Positions 55,957-64,000 of a stretch of 64,000 bases of DNA are shown in pieces. Location of the stretch: positions 62,001 through 126,000 of the forward strand of contig NZ_BIMA01000002.1 in NCBI RefSeq assembly GCF_004000845.1. Reading direction: 5' to 3'. Source of the DNA: Paenibacillus koleovorans NBRC 103111. GTDB lineage: Bacteria; Bacillota; Bacilli; Paenibacillales; NBRC-103111. The notes under the pieces are model-generated. The model was given only the letters and a program-made list of their open reading frames with translations, ran no database searches and had not been told where the DNA came from. The translations under genes were made by a program, and so were the position numbers. The first letter of the stretch is position 1, and each line of letters starts with the position of its first letter.

Positions 55957-57738
55957 ATGCCACACCAACATCAAACACACATCTGGGCTGTAGGAGATGG
56001 AGAGAAAGTACGCCGAGACGACTTGGCCAATCCGAACCGGGACGGCAACAGCGTCTGGGACGGTCATACGGTGAGATTGTTCGGCGCGCGCAACGAGACG
56101 ATCGCGTTCCAGCTCATTGTGGAGTCGCAGAACTCGCCGATCCCCTCATTATCCGTCGAAATGTCCGAGCTTCGCCATCGCAACTATGAGAACGCCTTCA
56201 TTCGCAACGAGCTAGCCCATCCCGACGATCCGAACGACTATGTCGGCCGACGTATCGAAGTGTTCACGCAGCACTATCTGTACGTCCCTGATGAACTGAG
56301 CACGCCGCCTCAATGGTTTTACTCCGCCAGCGCTCCTCCGCTTCAGATGTCAGGCTGGATTCCGGACGCGCTCATCCCGCATAATGCTCGTGTAGGCTTT
56401 GGCGGACAGCCCGTTGCGGTTCAGCCTCGAGCGAATCAAGGCTTCTGGATCGATATCTATGTGCCGAATGACGACGCGCTGCCGCCAGGTTTGTACACCG
56501 GCGCGATCACGGTGACTATGCATGACCACAACGAAACGACGATTCCAGTCGAGCTGCAGTTGTTCGACTTCGCCCTGCCGCAGGAAACCCATACGAAGAC
56601 GATGGTGTATGCAAGCGATGTCAGCTCCTACTTCCCGAAGCTCGACGCGCCTAAAGACGCGCTGCGCAAAATGGCCCAGCGCCACCGGTTCAATCTGGTA
56701 GGCGACGATGTGCATGGCCGAGCTTTCGATGAGACGGCGCTTCAGGCCTATCGTCCGTATCTCGACGGCTCGTTCTTCAGCCGCGCCAACGGCTACGAAG
56801 GCCCGGGCGAAGGTGTAGGCGAGCAAATTTTCCCGGTCGGGATGTACGGGTCCCCGGTCCTGGGTGAAGAGCCGGCACAGATGCAAGCGGAAGCCGACAA
56901 ATGGGTAAACTGGTTCCATCAGCAGAAAGAAGCTTACGGCTGGAACGGCGCGTACTTCCTCTACTTGATCGATGAGCCGCGTGTGGATAAGTTCCCCTGG
57001 ATTCAAGAGCAATGCAGCGCAATCAAATCTTCCGAGGGCCCTGGCCGCGAATTGCCGATTTTGACTACTCGCGGCTTTGCGCAAGCGCTGGAGGGATCGA
57101 TCGATATCTGGTGTTCCTCCCACGTAACCTCGGAAGGCAAAGCCGGCGCTGACCGCAATGGACAGCCCGTCTGGTTTTACAACGGCTACCGCCCTTCTCA
57201 CGGCTCGATCATCCTGGAAGGCGATGCGGTCGATATGCGAGTGAACAGCTGGCTAAAGTGGAAGCATAACATTGAGCTGTATTTCGTCTGGCATGGTACC
57301 CACTGGCGCCACAACCATCAAGGCCCGCGCGGCCGTACGAATCAGAACGTATACGGGTATCCGGTCACCTTCATGTACATCAATACCAATCAGAATGACG
57401 AATTTTATTATGGAGGGGACGGCGTCCATTGGGGCAATGGAGACGGCATCCTGTTCTACCCAGGCCACGATCCGTTCTATCGCGAGCAAGACCGCGGCAT
57501 TCAAGCGCCGATCAGCTCGATTCGGATGAAAAATTTGCGCCGGGGCATTCAGGACTACGAGTACATGTGGCTAGCCGCCCGGCAAGGTAAACGCGAGCAA
57601 GTGGACGCGATCGTGAACGAGGCCATCCCTCGTGTCTTGCATGAGACGGACCGCGATCAAGACATCGCATGGTCCCCTGTCGGCAGCGATTGGGACGGCT
57701 ATCGGAAAAATTTGGCCGACCTGCTGTCACGAAATTAG
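55957..57738 (+). CDS. DUF4091 domain protein, probable glycoside-hydrolase-like
   Basis: A 593-residue protein with no signal peptide. An N-terminal beta-sandwich (about 1-200; VPNDDALPPGLYTG) is followed by a barrel with FLYLIDEP (a conserved acidic pair) and FVWHGTHWRHN, then GDGILFYPG and SIRMKNLRRGIQDYEYMWLA, which are DUF4091 landmarks. Such proteins are often predicted glycoside hydrolases of unknown specificity. The ribosome site is weak. An AraC regulator gene follows after 72 bases with its own promoter. Confidence 0.8.
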   Translation: MPHQHQTHIWAVGDGEKVRRDDLANPNRDGNSVWDGHTVRLFGARNETIAFQLIVESQNSPIPSLSVEMSELRHRNYENAFIRNELAHPDDPNDYVGRRIEVFTQHYLYVPDELSTPPQWFYSASAPPLQMSGWIPDALIPHNARVGFGGQPVAVQPRANQGFWIDIYVPNDDALPPGLYTGAITVTMHDHNETTIPVELQLFDFALPQETHTKTMVYASDVSSYFPKLDAPKDALRKMAQRHRFNLVGDDVHGRAFDETALQAYRPYLDGSFFSRANGYEGPGEGVGEQIFPVGMYGSPVLGEEPAQMQAEADKWVNWFHQQKEAYGWNGAYFLYLIDEPRVDKFPWIQEQCSAIKSSEGPGRELPILTTRGFAQALEGSIDIWCSSHVTSEGKAGADRNGQPVWFYNGYRPSHGSIILEGDAVDMRVNSWLKWKHNIELYFVWHGTHWRHNHQGPRGRTNQNVYGYPVTFMYINTNQNDEFYYGGDGVHWGNGDGILFYPGHDPFYREQDRGIQAPISSIRMKNLRRGIQDYEYMWLAARQGKREQVDAIVNEAIPRVLHETDRDQDIAWSPVGSDWDGYRKNLADLLSRN

Positions 57739-57740
57739 GA

Positions 57741-57769
57741 TTCGACATGACTGACAGCTATGTTATAAT
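57741..57769 (+). promoter_or_regulatory. Sigma-A promoter of the AraC regulator gene
   Basis: TTCGAC and a perfect TATAAT are 17 bases apart, 41 bases upstream of the start codon at 57811. Confidence 0.65.
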
Positions 57770-57810
57770 GGAGCCTCACTGGAATTCACACTAGGACGGG
57801 TGATTGCCGA

Positions 57811-60057
57811 ATGGAACAGTCCAAGCTGAACGTGTTTTCCCGAATGGGCTTGAAGGACAGGACTTCCTCTTTATTTATACGGCTCTTAGTGAGTTTCCTG
57901 GTCGTAATCTCGCTGCTCGTCGCGTTCATCCTGTTCTCCGTCATGTACTATCGGGGGGATATTAAAGAAGAGCTGATCAAATACAATACGCTCAACTTGA
58001 AAAATACGACCGACAGTTATGAATCACTGTTCGAGCTTATTCACAATTCCATACTCACCTTCTCGCTGCAGCCGAATTTGAAAAGCGTGGAAGGCGACGG
58101 AATCGACTACCTGAAGGCGGTTGCGACGATGCAGGACTCGCAGTTTTTTCTCGCCAACCGCCTCCTGTACCTGGACAACATTTTTTTACTCTATAAGGAC
58201 ACCGGGTTCGCTTTGGAAAAAGGACGCGGCACGGACATCCAAACGATGTTCGGCCGCTACTATCAAAGTCCGGACTATAGCTCCGAATTCTGGAGCAAGC
58301 AGTTCCAGGAAATGGTCAAATTCAGGGTATTTCCTGCCTCTACCTTCGCTGAGCTGGATCGGGGCAATCGCGTTGGGCCTAAAAACCTGATCCCGATTTT
58401 GGTTAAAAACGAGCAACTGCCGAACTTCTACATGCTCGCGATGGCGGATGCAGATTCCTTGTATGGATCGCTGCACCACTCGATCAACGATAACTTCTAC
58501 ATTCTGAACGAACGGGGCGAAAAGTTGTACAGCTCCATCAACTCCGCCCAAATCGCCTTGCCCGAGTTTCCGAACCAGGAAGGGTTTGTGCTGCAGGACG
58601 ACCATTACTATTTCTACATGAAGGATAAAAGCGGGTTCACGTATATCAACATGATCCCGGACAATACGATCTCCGCCCAGGTCAAATGGAATTTCTGGTT
58701 TTTGCTGTCGCTCATCTTGACCGTTGCGGTTAGCGTTACGCTGTCCCTTGTGCTGAGCCATCGCTTGAATGTTCCGGTGAAACGGATTATCGACGCCATT
58801 CAGAAATGGAATACGCCGTTGCCTTGGCAGAGCGGGATAAAGGAATTCAACATCATTCACGATAAAATCAACGATATTCTGCAGTCCAGCCGCGATATCC
58901 ATCAGGATTTATCCGAGAAAGAATCGCTGCTTCGTTACTTTGCCTACTCGAACATGCTGAAGAAGATCCGTCACAATAGCGGGAACTCCAGTTCGCTAAT
59001 TACGGCTGACCGACCTTTCGTCCTGCTCTTGTTCCAAGTATGCTACAAATCCGCGCTTCATCGCATGGAGGTTGAAGAGGAGCGGGCGACTTCGTTCATC
59101 CGCGAGTACGTGAACCGAATTGTGAGCGAGGTATACAGCGATTCGCTTACGTTCCAGATGGAGAACGACCAGATTCTCTCTATTGTGTTCACGGAATCGG
59201 ATCAACAGGATCCGAAATTGCTCGCTACCCTGGATCAGATCAGACTGGTGCTCGACACGGAACGGGATTATTGCTTCTTGACGATCTGCGCATCCGGAGG
59301 TACCGATGATTGGAACGAAGCGTATCGGAACGGCTTGGAGCTGCTCAAGGGCAGGAAGTTTAACGAGGAAACGCAAGTGATGCTCCATCTCCCCGCCGAG
59401 ACGGAGGAGATGGGCCTGGCGATGTCGCCTTCGCATGAAGAGGAATTCGAGGCCAACATGAGCAACGGCAACGATGCACTAGTCATCCAGCTGGTCAAAC
59501 GTTTGCTAGCCCAGCTGGCCAAGAAGGATGTCAGCACGCAAGCGGTCCTGGCGTTCGCCGACGATATTATCATGCGTACACAGAAATCGTTGCAACAACG
59601 CGCCTTGGATACGCAGCCCATCCGGCAGGTGCAGGCCAGGCTGCCTTCCATCCATACGTATGAACAGCTGGAGGAGCTGTTGAACAGCATGATCGCAACC
59701 GCCTCCCAGCTGCTCCGCGAGCGTAAGGAAAAGCGCGACCATATTATCCATTTCGTATACGATTACTTGGAGGAGCATTACGAGAAGGACATTACGCTGG
59801 ATGCGATCGCCGATAAGCTGAACATTTCGCGCAGCTACTTGTCCACCTACTTCAAAGAGAAAACCGGCATCTATTTCGTCGATTACGTGAATACGGTCCG
59901 GGTAGGGAAAGCGAAAAAGCTGCTGGCTCGTCCCGATATTCGCATCCAGGATGCCGCATCCATGGTCGGCTACCAGAATATCAACTCGTTCAACCGCATG
60001 TTCAAGAAATTCACCGGCATGACGCCCAGCGAGTTTCGCAAAAATGAGATCGTCTAG
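57811..60057 (+). CDS. Membrane-anchored AraC family regulator, YesS-like
   Basis: A 748-residue regulator. Two membrane helices (about 25-47 and 292-313) enclose an extracytoplasmic sensor, then a HAMP-like stretch (HRLNVPVKRIIDAIQKWN) and a C-terminal AraC DNA-binding domain at about 650-748 with ADKLNISRSYLSTYFKEKTG and GYQNINSFNRMFKKFTGMTPSEFRK. Such proteins control sugar-uptake operons in Paenibacillus. Here it follows the DUF4091 gene and may control it or the binding-protein genes at 61-64 kb, which is inferred. Confidence 0.88.
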   Translation: MEQSKLNVFSRMGLKDRTSSLFIRLLVSFLVVISLLVAFILFSVMYYRGDIKEELIKYNTLNLKNTTDSYESLFELIHNSILTFSLQPNLKSVEGDGIDYLKAVATMQDSQFFLANRLLYLDNIFLLYKDTGFALEKGRGTDIQTMFGRYYQSPDYSSEFWSKQFQEMVKFRVFPASTFAELDRGNRVGPKNLIPILVKNEQLPNFYMLAMADADSLYGSLHHSINDNFYILNERGEKLYSSINSAQIALPEFPNQEGFVLQDDHYYFYMKDKSGFTYINMIPDNTISAQVKWNFWFLLSLILTVAVSVTLSLVLSHRLNVPVKRIIDAIQKWNTPLPWQSGIKEFNIIHDKINDILQSSRDIHQDLSEKESLLRYFAYSNMLKKIRHNSGNSSSLITADRPFVLLLFQVCYKSALHRMEVEEERATSFIREYVNRIVSEVYSDSLTFQMENDQILSIVFTESDQQDPKLLATLDQIRLVLDTERDYCFLTICASGGTDDWNEAYRNGLELLKGRKFNEETQVMLHLPAETEEMGLAMSPSHEEEFEANMSNGNDALVIQLVKRLLAQLAKKDVSTQAVLAFADDIIMRTQKSLQQRALDTQPIRQVQARLPSIHTYEQLEELLNSMIATASQLLRERKEKRDHIIHFVYDYLEEHYEKDITLDAIADKLNISRSYLSTYFKEKTGIYFVDYVNTVRVGKAKKLLARPDIRIQDAASMVGYQNINSFNRMFKKFTGMTPSEFRKNEIV

Positions 60058-60062
60058 CCTTT

Positions 60063-60098
60063 CGCGAGCGGGATCTGCGCTCGCGCGAGGCTTTTTTT
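60063..60098 (+). terminator. Terminator of the AraC regulator gene
   Basis: A perfect 8-bp stem (CGCGAGCG with CGCTCGCG, loop GGATCTG) is followed by a run of seven Ts. Confidence 0.85.
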
Positions 60099-60103
60099 GT
60101 GTA

Positions 60104-61069
60104 TTATTCGTACAAATCCGTGCTCAAGTACTTCAACCCCGAATCGTTCACCGACATGACGATCCGAGCGCCCTTCTCGCGCTCACGCAGCAGCTTGAGC
60201 GCCGCCGCAGCATTCGCCCCGGAGCTGAAGCCGGCGAAGATGCCTTCCTCCCTGGCGAGCCGGCGGGCGGCTTCCATCGCTTCTTCGTCGTCGACGGTCA
60301 GGAAGCCTGTAATCAGGCTGCGGTCCACAAGCGGCAGCTCCATGTTATACCCGCCGCCCTGCAGGCGGTGATTCGGGTTCGTGACTGAGCCGCCCGCCAG
60401 CTTAGGCGCGCCTGCCGGCTCTACAAGGTAGCAACGAATCGCCGGATTCAACTCGCGGAGCCGCTTGGCGCAGCCGGCGAACGTGCCGCCGCTGCCCGCG
60501 AAATCGAGGAACACGTCAAACTCGCCGCCGGTCTGGCTCCATATTTCTTCGGCCGTATGCTCCTCATGCGCGAGCAAACTGCCGGGATGCTGGAACTGAT
60601 GCGCGCGGAAGGCGCCGCGCTCCAGCACGATCCGCTCCGTCTCCTGCTCTACGAGCGCGATGTCTTCGCCGGACACTTGCCCCGGCACGGAGCTTGGCGC
60701 CTGGTCGACGAGCACGACTTCGGCGCCGAGCGCCTTCATCATCCGAGCACGCTCAACCGAGTTGCCCCTGGACATGACGGCTACAAACTTGTAACCCTTC
60801 ACCGCACAGACGATGGCGAGCCCCGTTCCCGTATTTCCGCTTGTCAGCTCCACAACCGTCTGTCCAGGCAACAGGCTGCCGTCCTGCTCCGCGATCTCGA
60901 CGATCTTCAGCGCGATCCGGTCCTTCTTGCTGAAGCCTGGGTTGAAATACTCCAGCTTGGCATAGATGTCCCCTGCCAAGCCTCGTGTCAATCGGCTCAA
61001 CCGCACCATCGGCGTCTGGCCGATCGTCAGATGCACGCCTTCCAAGATCGAATGATTGTAGTCCCTCAC
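60104..61069 (-). CDS. Cysteine synthase family PLP enzyme
   Basis: A 321-residue fold-type II PLP protein related to CysK. The PLP Lys lies in FNPGFSKKDRIAL, SGNTGTGLA gives the Asn substrate loop, and the phosphate-binding GSGGTFAG follows. The Lys segment has FSKKD where CysK usually has (S)VKDR, so the substrate may differ from O-acetylserine. It starts at GTG 61069, one base after the upstream hydrolase stop, and so is translationally coupled to it. Confidence 0.85.
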   Translation of the reverse strand: MRDYNHSILEGVHLTIGQTPMVRLSRLTRGLAGDIYAKLEYFNPGFSKKDRIALKIVEIAEQDGSLLPGQTVVELTSGNTGTGLAIVCAVKGYKFVAVMSRGNSVERARMMKALGAEVVLVDQAPSSVPGQVSGEDIALVEQETERIVLERGAFRAHQFQHPGSLLAHEEHTAEEIWSQTGGEFDVFLDFAGSGGTFAGCAKRLRELNPAIRCYLVEPAGAPKLAGGSVTNPNHRLQGGGYNMELPLVDRSLITGFLTVDDEEAMEAARRLAREEGIFAGFSSGANAAAALKLLREREKGARIVMSVNDSGLKYLSTDLYE

Positions 61070-61070
61070 T

Positions 61071-63020
61071 CTACTCTCTACTCTCTTTCCATTGTTTCTT
61101 GTAATCCAAACGTCCGCTAACCGTCGCTTGACCTGGCTGGAACAGACCTAATACGTCGTCCACATCGAGCTCCCAACCGAGTCCCGGAACGTAAATCGCA
61201 TGCCCCCAATGGTCCGCCGGCTCGGATTGAAACGAGCGGAATGAGTCCAACAATCCTTGAACCCGGATTCCGGACACTCCATCGAGCAGCGCAGCGGAAT
61301 ACAAGGCGGTTAAGGCATGCTCCTCCTGTCCGTGAAGAATGATCTCAGCCTGATGGCAGCCTGGCAACTCGCGCGCGATCGACACCGCAGCCGCCGTATC
61401 CTGCACACGCATGCCTTGCAATGTCTCGCCGAGCAATCTGGCGTGGTAGCAGGCGCCGGTTTCGACATCGAACAGGTGAAAGGAGCTATCGGGATGCATT
61501 GCACTCTCTCCAATCCCACGCGGCTCCACATACAGCCAGCCACCGTCGAATTGCCCCCGGTAAGCTTCCGCAGCAGAATCGCCTTCCTTAGGCAATGGAC
61601 CGATGACTATATTCAGCTTGTCTGAGTTTGCGCCTGCAACGGCGGAATCGAGCAACAAGCCGTTCAGCGTCAGTCCAGGTACGGATTCGAAATGGACATA
61701 CTTTTCAGCGCCAATCAAGCGTGCCGTTTTCCCCAGTGCCGTAGGATCGATCTTAAGGACATCGACGAGCCGTTCGCGCACCGATATGCTCGAGCTAGGT
61801 GACGTTGCCGACGTTCTATCAGACAAATACGATTGTACGTCGTATGCGTTCCGACCACAAGTCAACTCCTGCACAGTTGGCAACGCCTCGTAATCCACTT
61901 CATCGTTTCCATAGAACGGCATGTCGAACGCCTGGCTGAAAAATCGAAGGATGGCAAGACGTGTCTCTACCCACATGCCGTGCCCTCGGCTCGCGACCAG
62001 CGTGTCGATGCGGTCGCGGGCGCCTAACAGCGTATATAGCCGCTTCGCTTCGACCATCGCATCTCGCACGCCTTCGATCGGGAAAAAATCATACAGCGCC
62101 GCTCCGACGAAATACGGTCTTGGCGCCGCCGCCGTAATCAGGTCGCTCAGATCGAGTCCTTGCTCCATGAACCCTTGCGTGCACTGCTCCGCATCCTGCG
62201 CCAATATCCGCGTGAGCATCGCCTTCAGCTCGGTGATGTAGCAAGACGGCGCCACCGCCTGTAAGCGGTCGTCATAGGCGCCCATATAGGCGGACATCAT
62301 GCCACCGCCGGAATTGCCGGACACCCCGACCCGCTGCGGGTCCACCTCCGGACGCGACAGCAAGTAGTCAAGCGCCCGCACGCTCTCCGCTACGAAGTAA
62401 GGCGCCAACCGCTCGCCCCACGCGCCTAGCTGGCGATCAACCAGACAATGGGCATCGACCGCGCCCATCGGTTCCGCTTCTACGCCGCTCGCAATCGTCC
62501 GGTCGCCTTGGCCGATCGGATCGTACACGAGCGCGCAGAAGCCGTTCGTAGCCGCTTCTACGCCGAAAGAAACGTACATCGGGCTTGCTTTGCCATCCGT
62601 AGCATGGCCGCATGCGAATAAAACTGCCGGTCCAGGCGACGTGATGCCTGTCGGGTAGTAGAAGTTGGCGGTGATGAACACGCCGGGCAGTCCCTCGATC
62701 CGAACGCGGTCTACAGCATAGCGACCGCGGTCCAACGTTCCGATCAGCTCGACCCTCCCTGGTACAGCCATTTCAGGCAAAGGACCTACGCAGGAACGGA
62801 ACGTTTCTCTGGCCCAATCGCGATATGCCGCCGCATCTTCTGGCGTTCGAACCGCCTTCACCTTGCGTTTTCTTTCGTTCAGGTACTTATCGCTTCTCGA
62901 GTCCAAGTATCGCAGAAACGCATTTTGCCGATATTCGGCCCGTTCCGGATAATCGTCTATATAGCTGCTTTCCCGTCCTGCATGCGCTCTTCGTTCGAAT
63001 TCCGAACATCTAATCGACAT
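61071..63020 (-). CDS. Two-domain alpha/beta hydrolase, acetylxylan-esterase-like
   Basis: A 649-residue protein. The first half is an AXE1-like esterase with the nucleophile elbow GVSGNSGGGMMSAYMG and a likely catalytic His in SRGHGMW; a further candidate acid is in DFFPIEG. The second half (about 400-649) resembles another alpha/beta hydrolase, but its elbow reads HGQEEHA, with no Ser. ATG 63020 has AGGTGG 7 bases upstream. It has no signal peptide, so it would deacetylate imported oligosaccharides. It lies next to a sugar-binding-protein gene. Confidence 0.8.
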   Translation of the reverse strand: MSIRCSEFERRAHAGRESSYIDDYPERAEYRQNAFLRYLDSRSDKYLNERKRKVKAVRTPEDAAAYRDWARETFRSCVGPLPEMAVPGRVELIGTLDRGRYAVDRVRIEGLPGVFITANFYYPTGITSPGPAVLFACGHATDGKASPMYVSFGVEAATNGFCALVYDPIGQGDRTIASGVEAEPMGAVDAHCLVDRQLGAWGERLAPYFVAESVRALDYLLSRPEVDPQRVGVSGNSGGGMMSAYMGAYDDRLQAVAPSCYITELKAMLTRILAQDAEQCTQGFMEQGLDLSDLITAAAPRPYFVGAALYDFFPIEGVRDAMVEAKRLYTLLGARDRIDTLVASRGHGMWVETRLAILRFFSQAFDMPFYGNDEVDYEALPTVQELTCGRNAYDVQSYLSDRTSATSPSSSISVRERLVDVLKIDPTALGKTARLIGAEKYVHFESVPGLTLNGLLLDSAVAGANSDKLNIVIGPLPKEGDSAAEAYRGQFDGGWLYVEPRGIGESAMHPDSSFHLFDVETGACYHARLLGETLQGMRVQDTAAAVSIARELPGCHQAEIILHGQEEHALTALYSAALLDGVSGIRVQGLLDSFRSFQSEPADHWGHAIYVPGLGWELDVDDVLGLFQPGQATVSGRLDYKKQWKESRE

Positions 63021-63051
63021 CTTCTGTCCACCTCGCTGAAATTTTCTGGAT

Positions 63052-63080
63052 AAAAAAAGGGGAGAATTGCTTCTCCCCTT
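63052..63080 (-). terminator. Terminator of the solute-binding protein gene
   Basis: On the minus strand a perfect 10-bp stem (AAGGGGAGAA with TTCTCCCCTT, loop GCAA) runs into seven Ts, 12 bases beyond the stop codon. The esterase may still be reached by read-through. Confidence 0.85.
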
Positions 63081-63091
63081 TAATTCGATGC

Positions 63092-64000
63092 TTATTTCCA
63101 TTCCCCTTTAATGCCGGAGGAGTTTAGAATTTTATTAACGTCATCAATGACTTCTTTGCCGCCTTTTCTCATAAACTCTTCGATCATCTTGCTCCAGTTC
63201 GAGATCGGCTCTTGGCCTACGATCATCTTCGTTTGCCATTCTTGAGTCAGCTGCAGCAGCTCGGACTGCTTGGCGGCCAACACCTCGGAGTGAATCCGGT
63301 TTACCGGATCGACATAGAACTTCTGATTTTTGAGCAAGTCGACAGCTCCTTGAGCGAACCCTTTGGTGAACGGATCGTTCAACACTTTGCCCGGCTCGGT
63401 CGCTTCGCTGTTCGGTGCCCAGAAACGTGCCGTGATGTATGCGTTAGGACGTTTTTCCGCCGTGTCTGCCGCTGTCAGTGCAATGCCGTTCTCCACTTTG
63501 TACCCGACATTTACACCGCCGTTCAACCAATCGAAATCTTTGTTCGAGGAAATACGTTGGTCAACCGGGATGAACGTGCGGAAGTAATCTTGCATTGTCA
63601 AGATGCGGTTGATCTTGTCCGGATCGTTCTTCAGCTTCGCATTGATCATCGTCACTTCATAGTAGCCAGGCAGCGCCAGATAGCCTTGTTGGCCGTCAGC
63701 TTGCTTGAACGGAGGAATGACCGCCAGCTCGGCGCCCGGTACCGCGGTCTTCAAGCTCTTGAAGCGCGACTCGGAAATGTCATACGGCTGCTCATAGTAA
63801 ATCCCGTATTTGCCGGCGAAGAAATCTTTGCGGATGTCCGCTGTTTTCGATACCGCCCAATCCTTGTGAATTGCGCCTTCCTTGTACAGATCGGCCAGCA
63901 GCTGAGTCTGCTCCTTGAAGCCTTCGGAGATCATCCCCGGGATGAGCTGGCCGGCTTCGTTCTTGGAGTACCAGCCGGAATCCCAAGCGGCTCCCATGTG
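63092..64000 (-). CDS. Extracellular sugar-binding protein of an ABC transporter (5' truncated)
   Basis: The gene runs off the end of the window, so the lipoprotein signal and start are missing; about 303 C-terminal residues are seen. The sequence has the features of a family 1 (LipO/LplA-like) binding protein: KEGAIHKDWAVSKTADIRKD, FFAGKYGIYYEQPY, and the end of the hinge region with NWSKMIEEFMRKGG. It captures an oligosaccharide for an LplBC-type permease, which is presumably encoded beyond the window; the pair at 23.9-25.8 kb is 37 kb away. Confidence 0.88.
   Translation of the reverse strand, partial: HMGAAWDSGWYSKNEAGQLIPGMISEGFKEQTQLLADLYKEGAIHKDWAVSKTADIRKDFFAGKYGIYYEQPYDISESRFKSLKTAVPGAELAVIPPFKQADGQQGYLALPGYYEVTMINAKLKNDPDKINRILTMQDYFRTFIPVDQRISSNKDFDWLNGGVNVGYKVENGIALTAADTAEKRPNAYITARFWAPNSEATEPGKVLNDPFTKGFAQGAVDLLKNQKFYVDPVNRIHSEVLAAKQSELLQLTQEWQTKMIVGQEPISNWSKMIEEFMRKGGKEVIDDVNKILNSSGIKGEWK

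Overview
The window looks like chromosomal DNA of a Gram-positive, Bacillus-related organism, most likely Paenibacillaceae (Paenibacillus or Cohnella-like). The grounds are strong AGGAGG-type ribosome sites, frequent GTG and TTG starts, a Bacillus-style FadR/FadF/FadN/EtfBA beta-oxidation regulon, LplB/LplC-type sugar permeases, a membrane-anchored AraC regulator, small proteins of the YhfH and YwbE families, an S-layer-homology protein and a DUF4179 anti-sigma factor. The base composition is moderately GC-rich. I see no rRNA, tRNA, CRISPR array, intact transposon or prophage. The species assignment is inference.

Layout. 1-9 kb: a truncated Rieske protein coupled to an amidohydrolase, a hemolysin-III-like membrane protein, a three-gene ABC-2 exporter, an ECF sigma/anti-sigma pair, and a decayed patch (7.3-8.9 kb) with an IS200/IS605-like hairpin array abutting a transposase tail and a thioredoxin-fold fragment. 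9-15.5 kb: an IMP dehydrogenase closely resembling the Tritrichomonas foetus enzyme, then fixABCX led by a small membrane protein, then an FhuF-like ferric reductase behind a Fur box. 15.6-23.9 kb: an eight-gene operon, tightly spaced with three 4-bp overlaps (PLP aldolase/dehydratase, RidA, M20, M81/MlrC, GSAM-like aminotransferase, SDR, IclR, amidohydrolase), with a palindrome in its promoter; this is the best candidate for an uncharacterised pathway. 23.9-27 kb: two sugar-type ABC permeases without a binding protein, then YhfH-like and YwbE-like proteins.

27-37.6 kb: fatty-acid beta-oxidation. fadF-fadN-fadA-fadE-thioesterase runs on the minus strand, divergent from fadR-etfB-etfA, with an FadR-type operator in the shared control region; an acyl-CoA ligase lies at 51-53 kb. 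37.6-44 kb: hydrolases and peptidases (SGNH, M20, M42, esterase), an EamA transporter fragment, and an amidohydrolase overlapping a zinc-dependent phospholipase C-like gene. 44-47.6 kb: assimilatory sulfite reductase cysJ-cysI. 47.7-51.2 kb: an S-layer-homology surface protein, an extremely acidic 71-residue protein and an MFS transporter. 53-64 kb: an oxidoreductase, an Eis-like acetyltransferase, a DUF4091 protein followed by an AraC regulator, a cysteine synthase-like gene, a two-domain esterase and a truncated sugar-binding lipoprotein.

How the genes fit together. Two electron-transfer flavoprotein systems coexist: EtfBA with FadF and FadE for beta-oxidation, and FixABCX of the electron-bifurcating type. 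The eight-gene operon joins two metallo-amidases, a class III aminotransferase, a D-threonine-aldolase/D-serine-dehydratase-fold enzyme, a RidA imine deaminase and an IclR regulator, which suggests breakdown of an unusual amino-acid conjugate, perhaps one containing a D-amino acid; its substrate cannot be read from the sequence.
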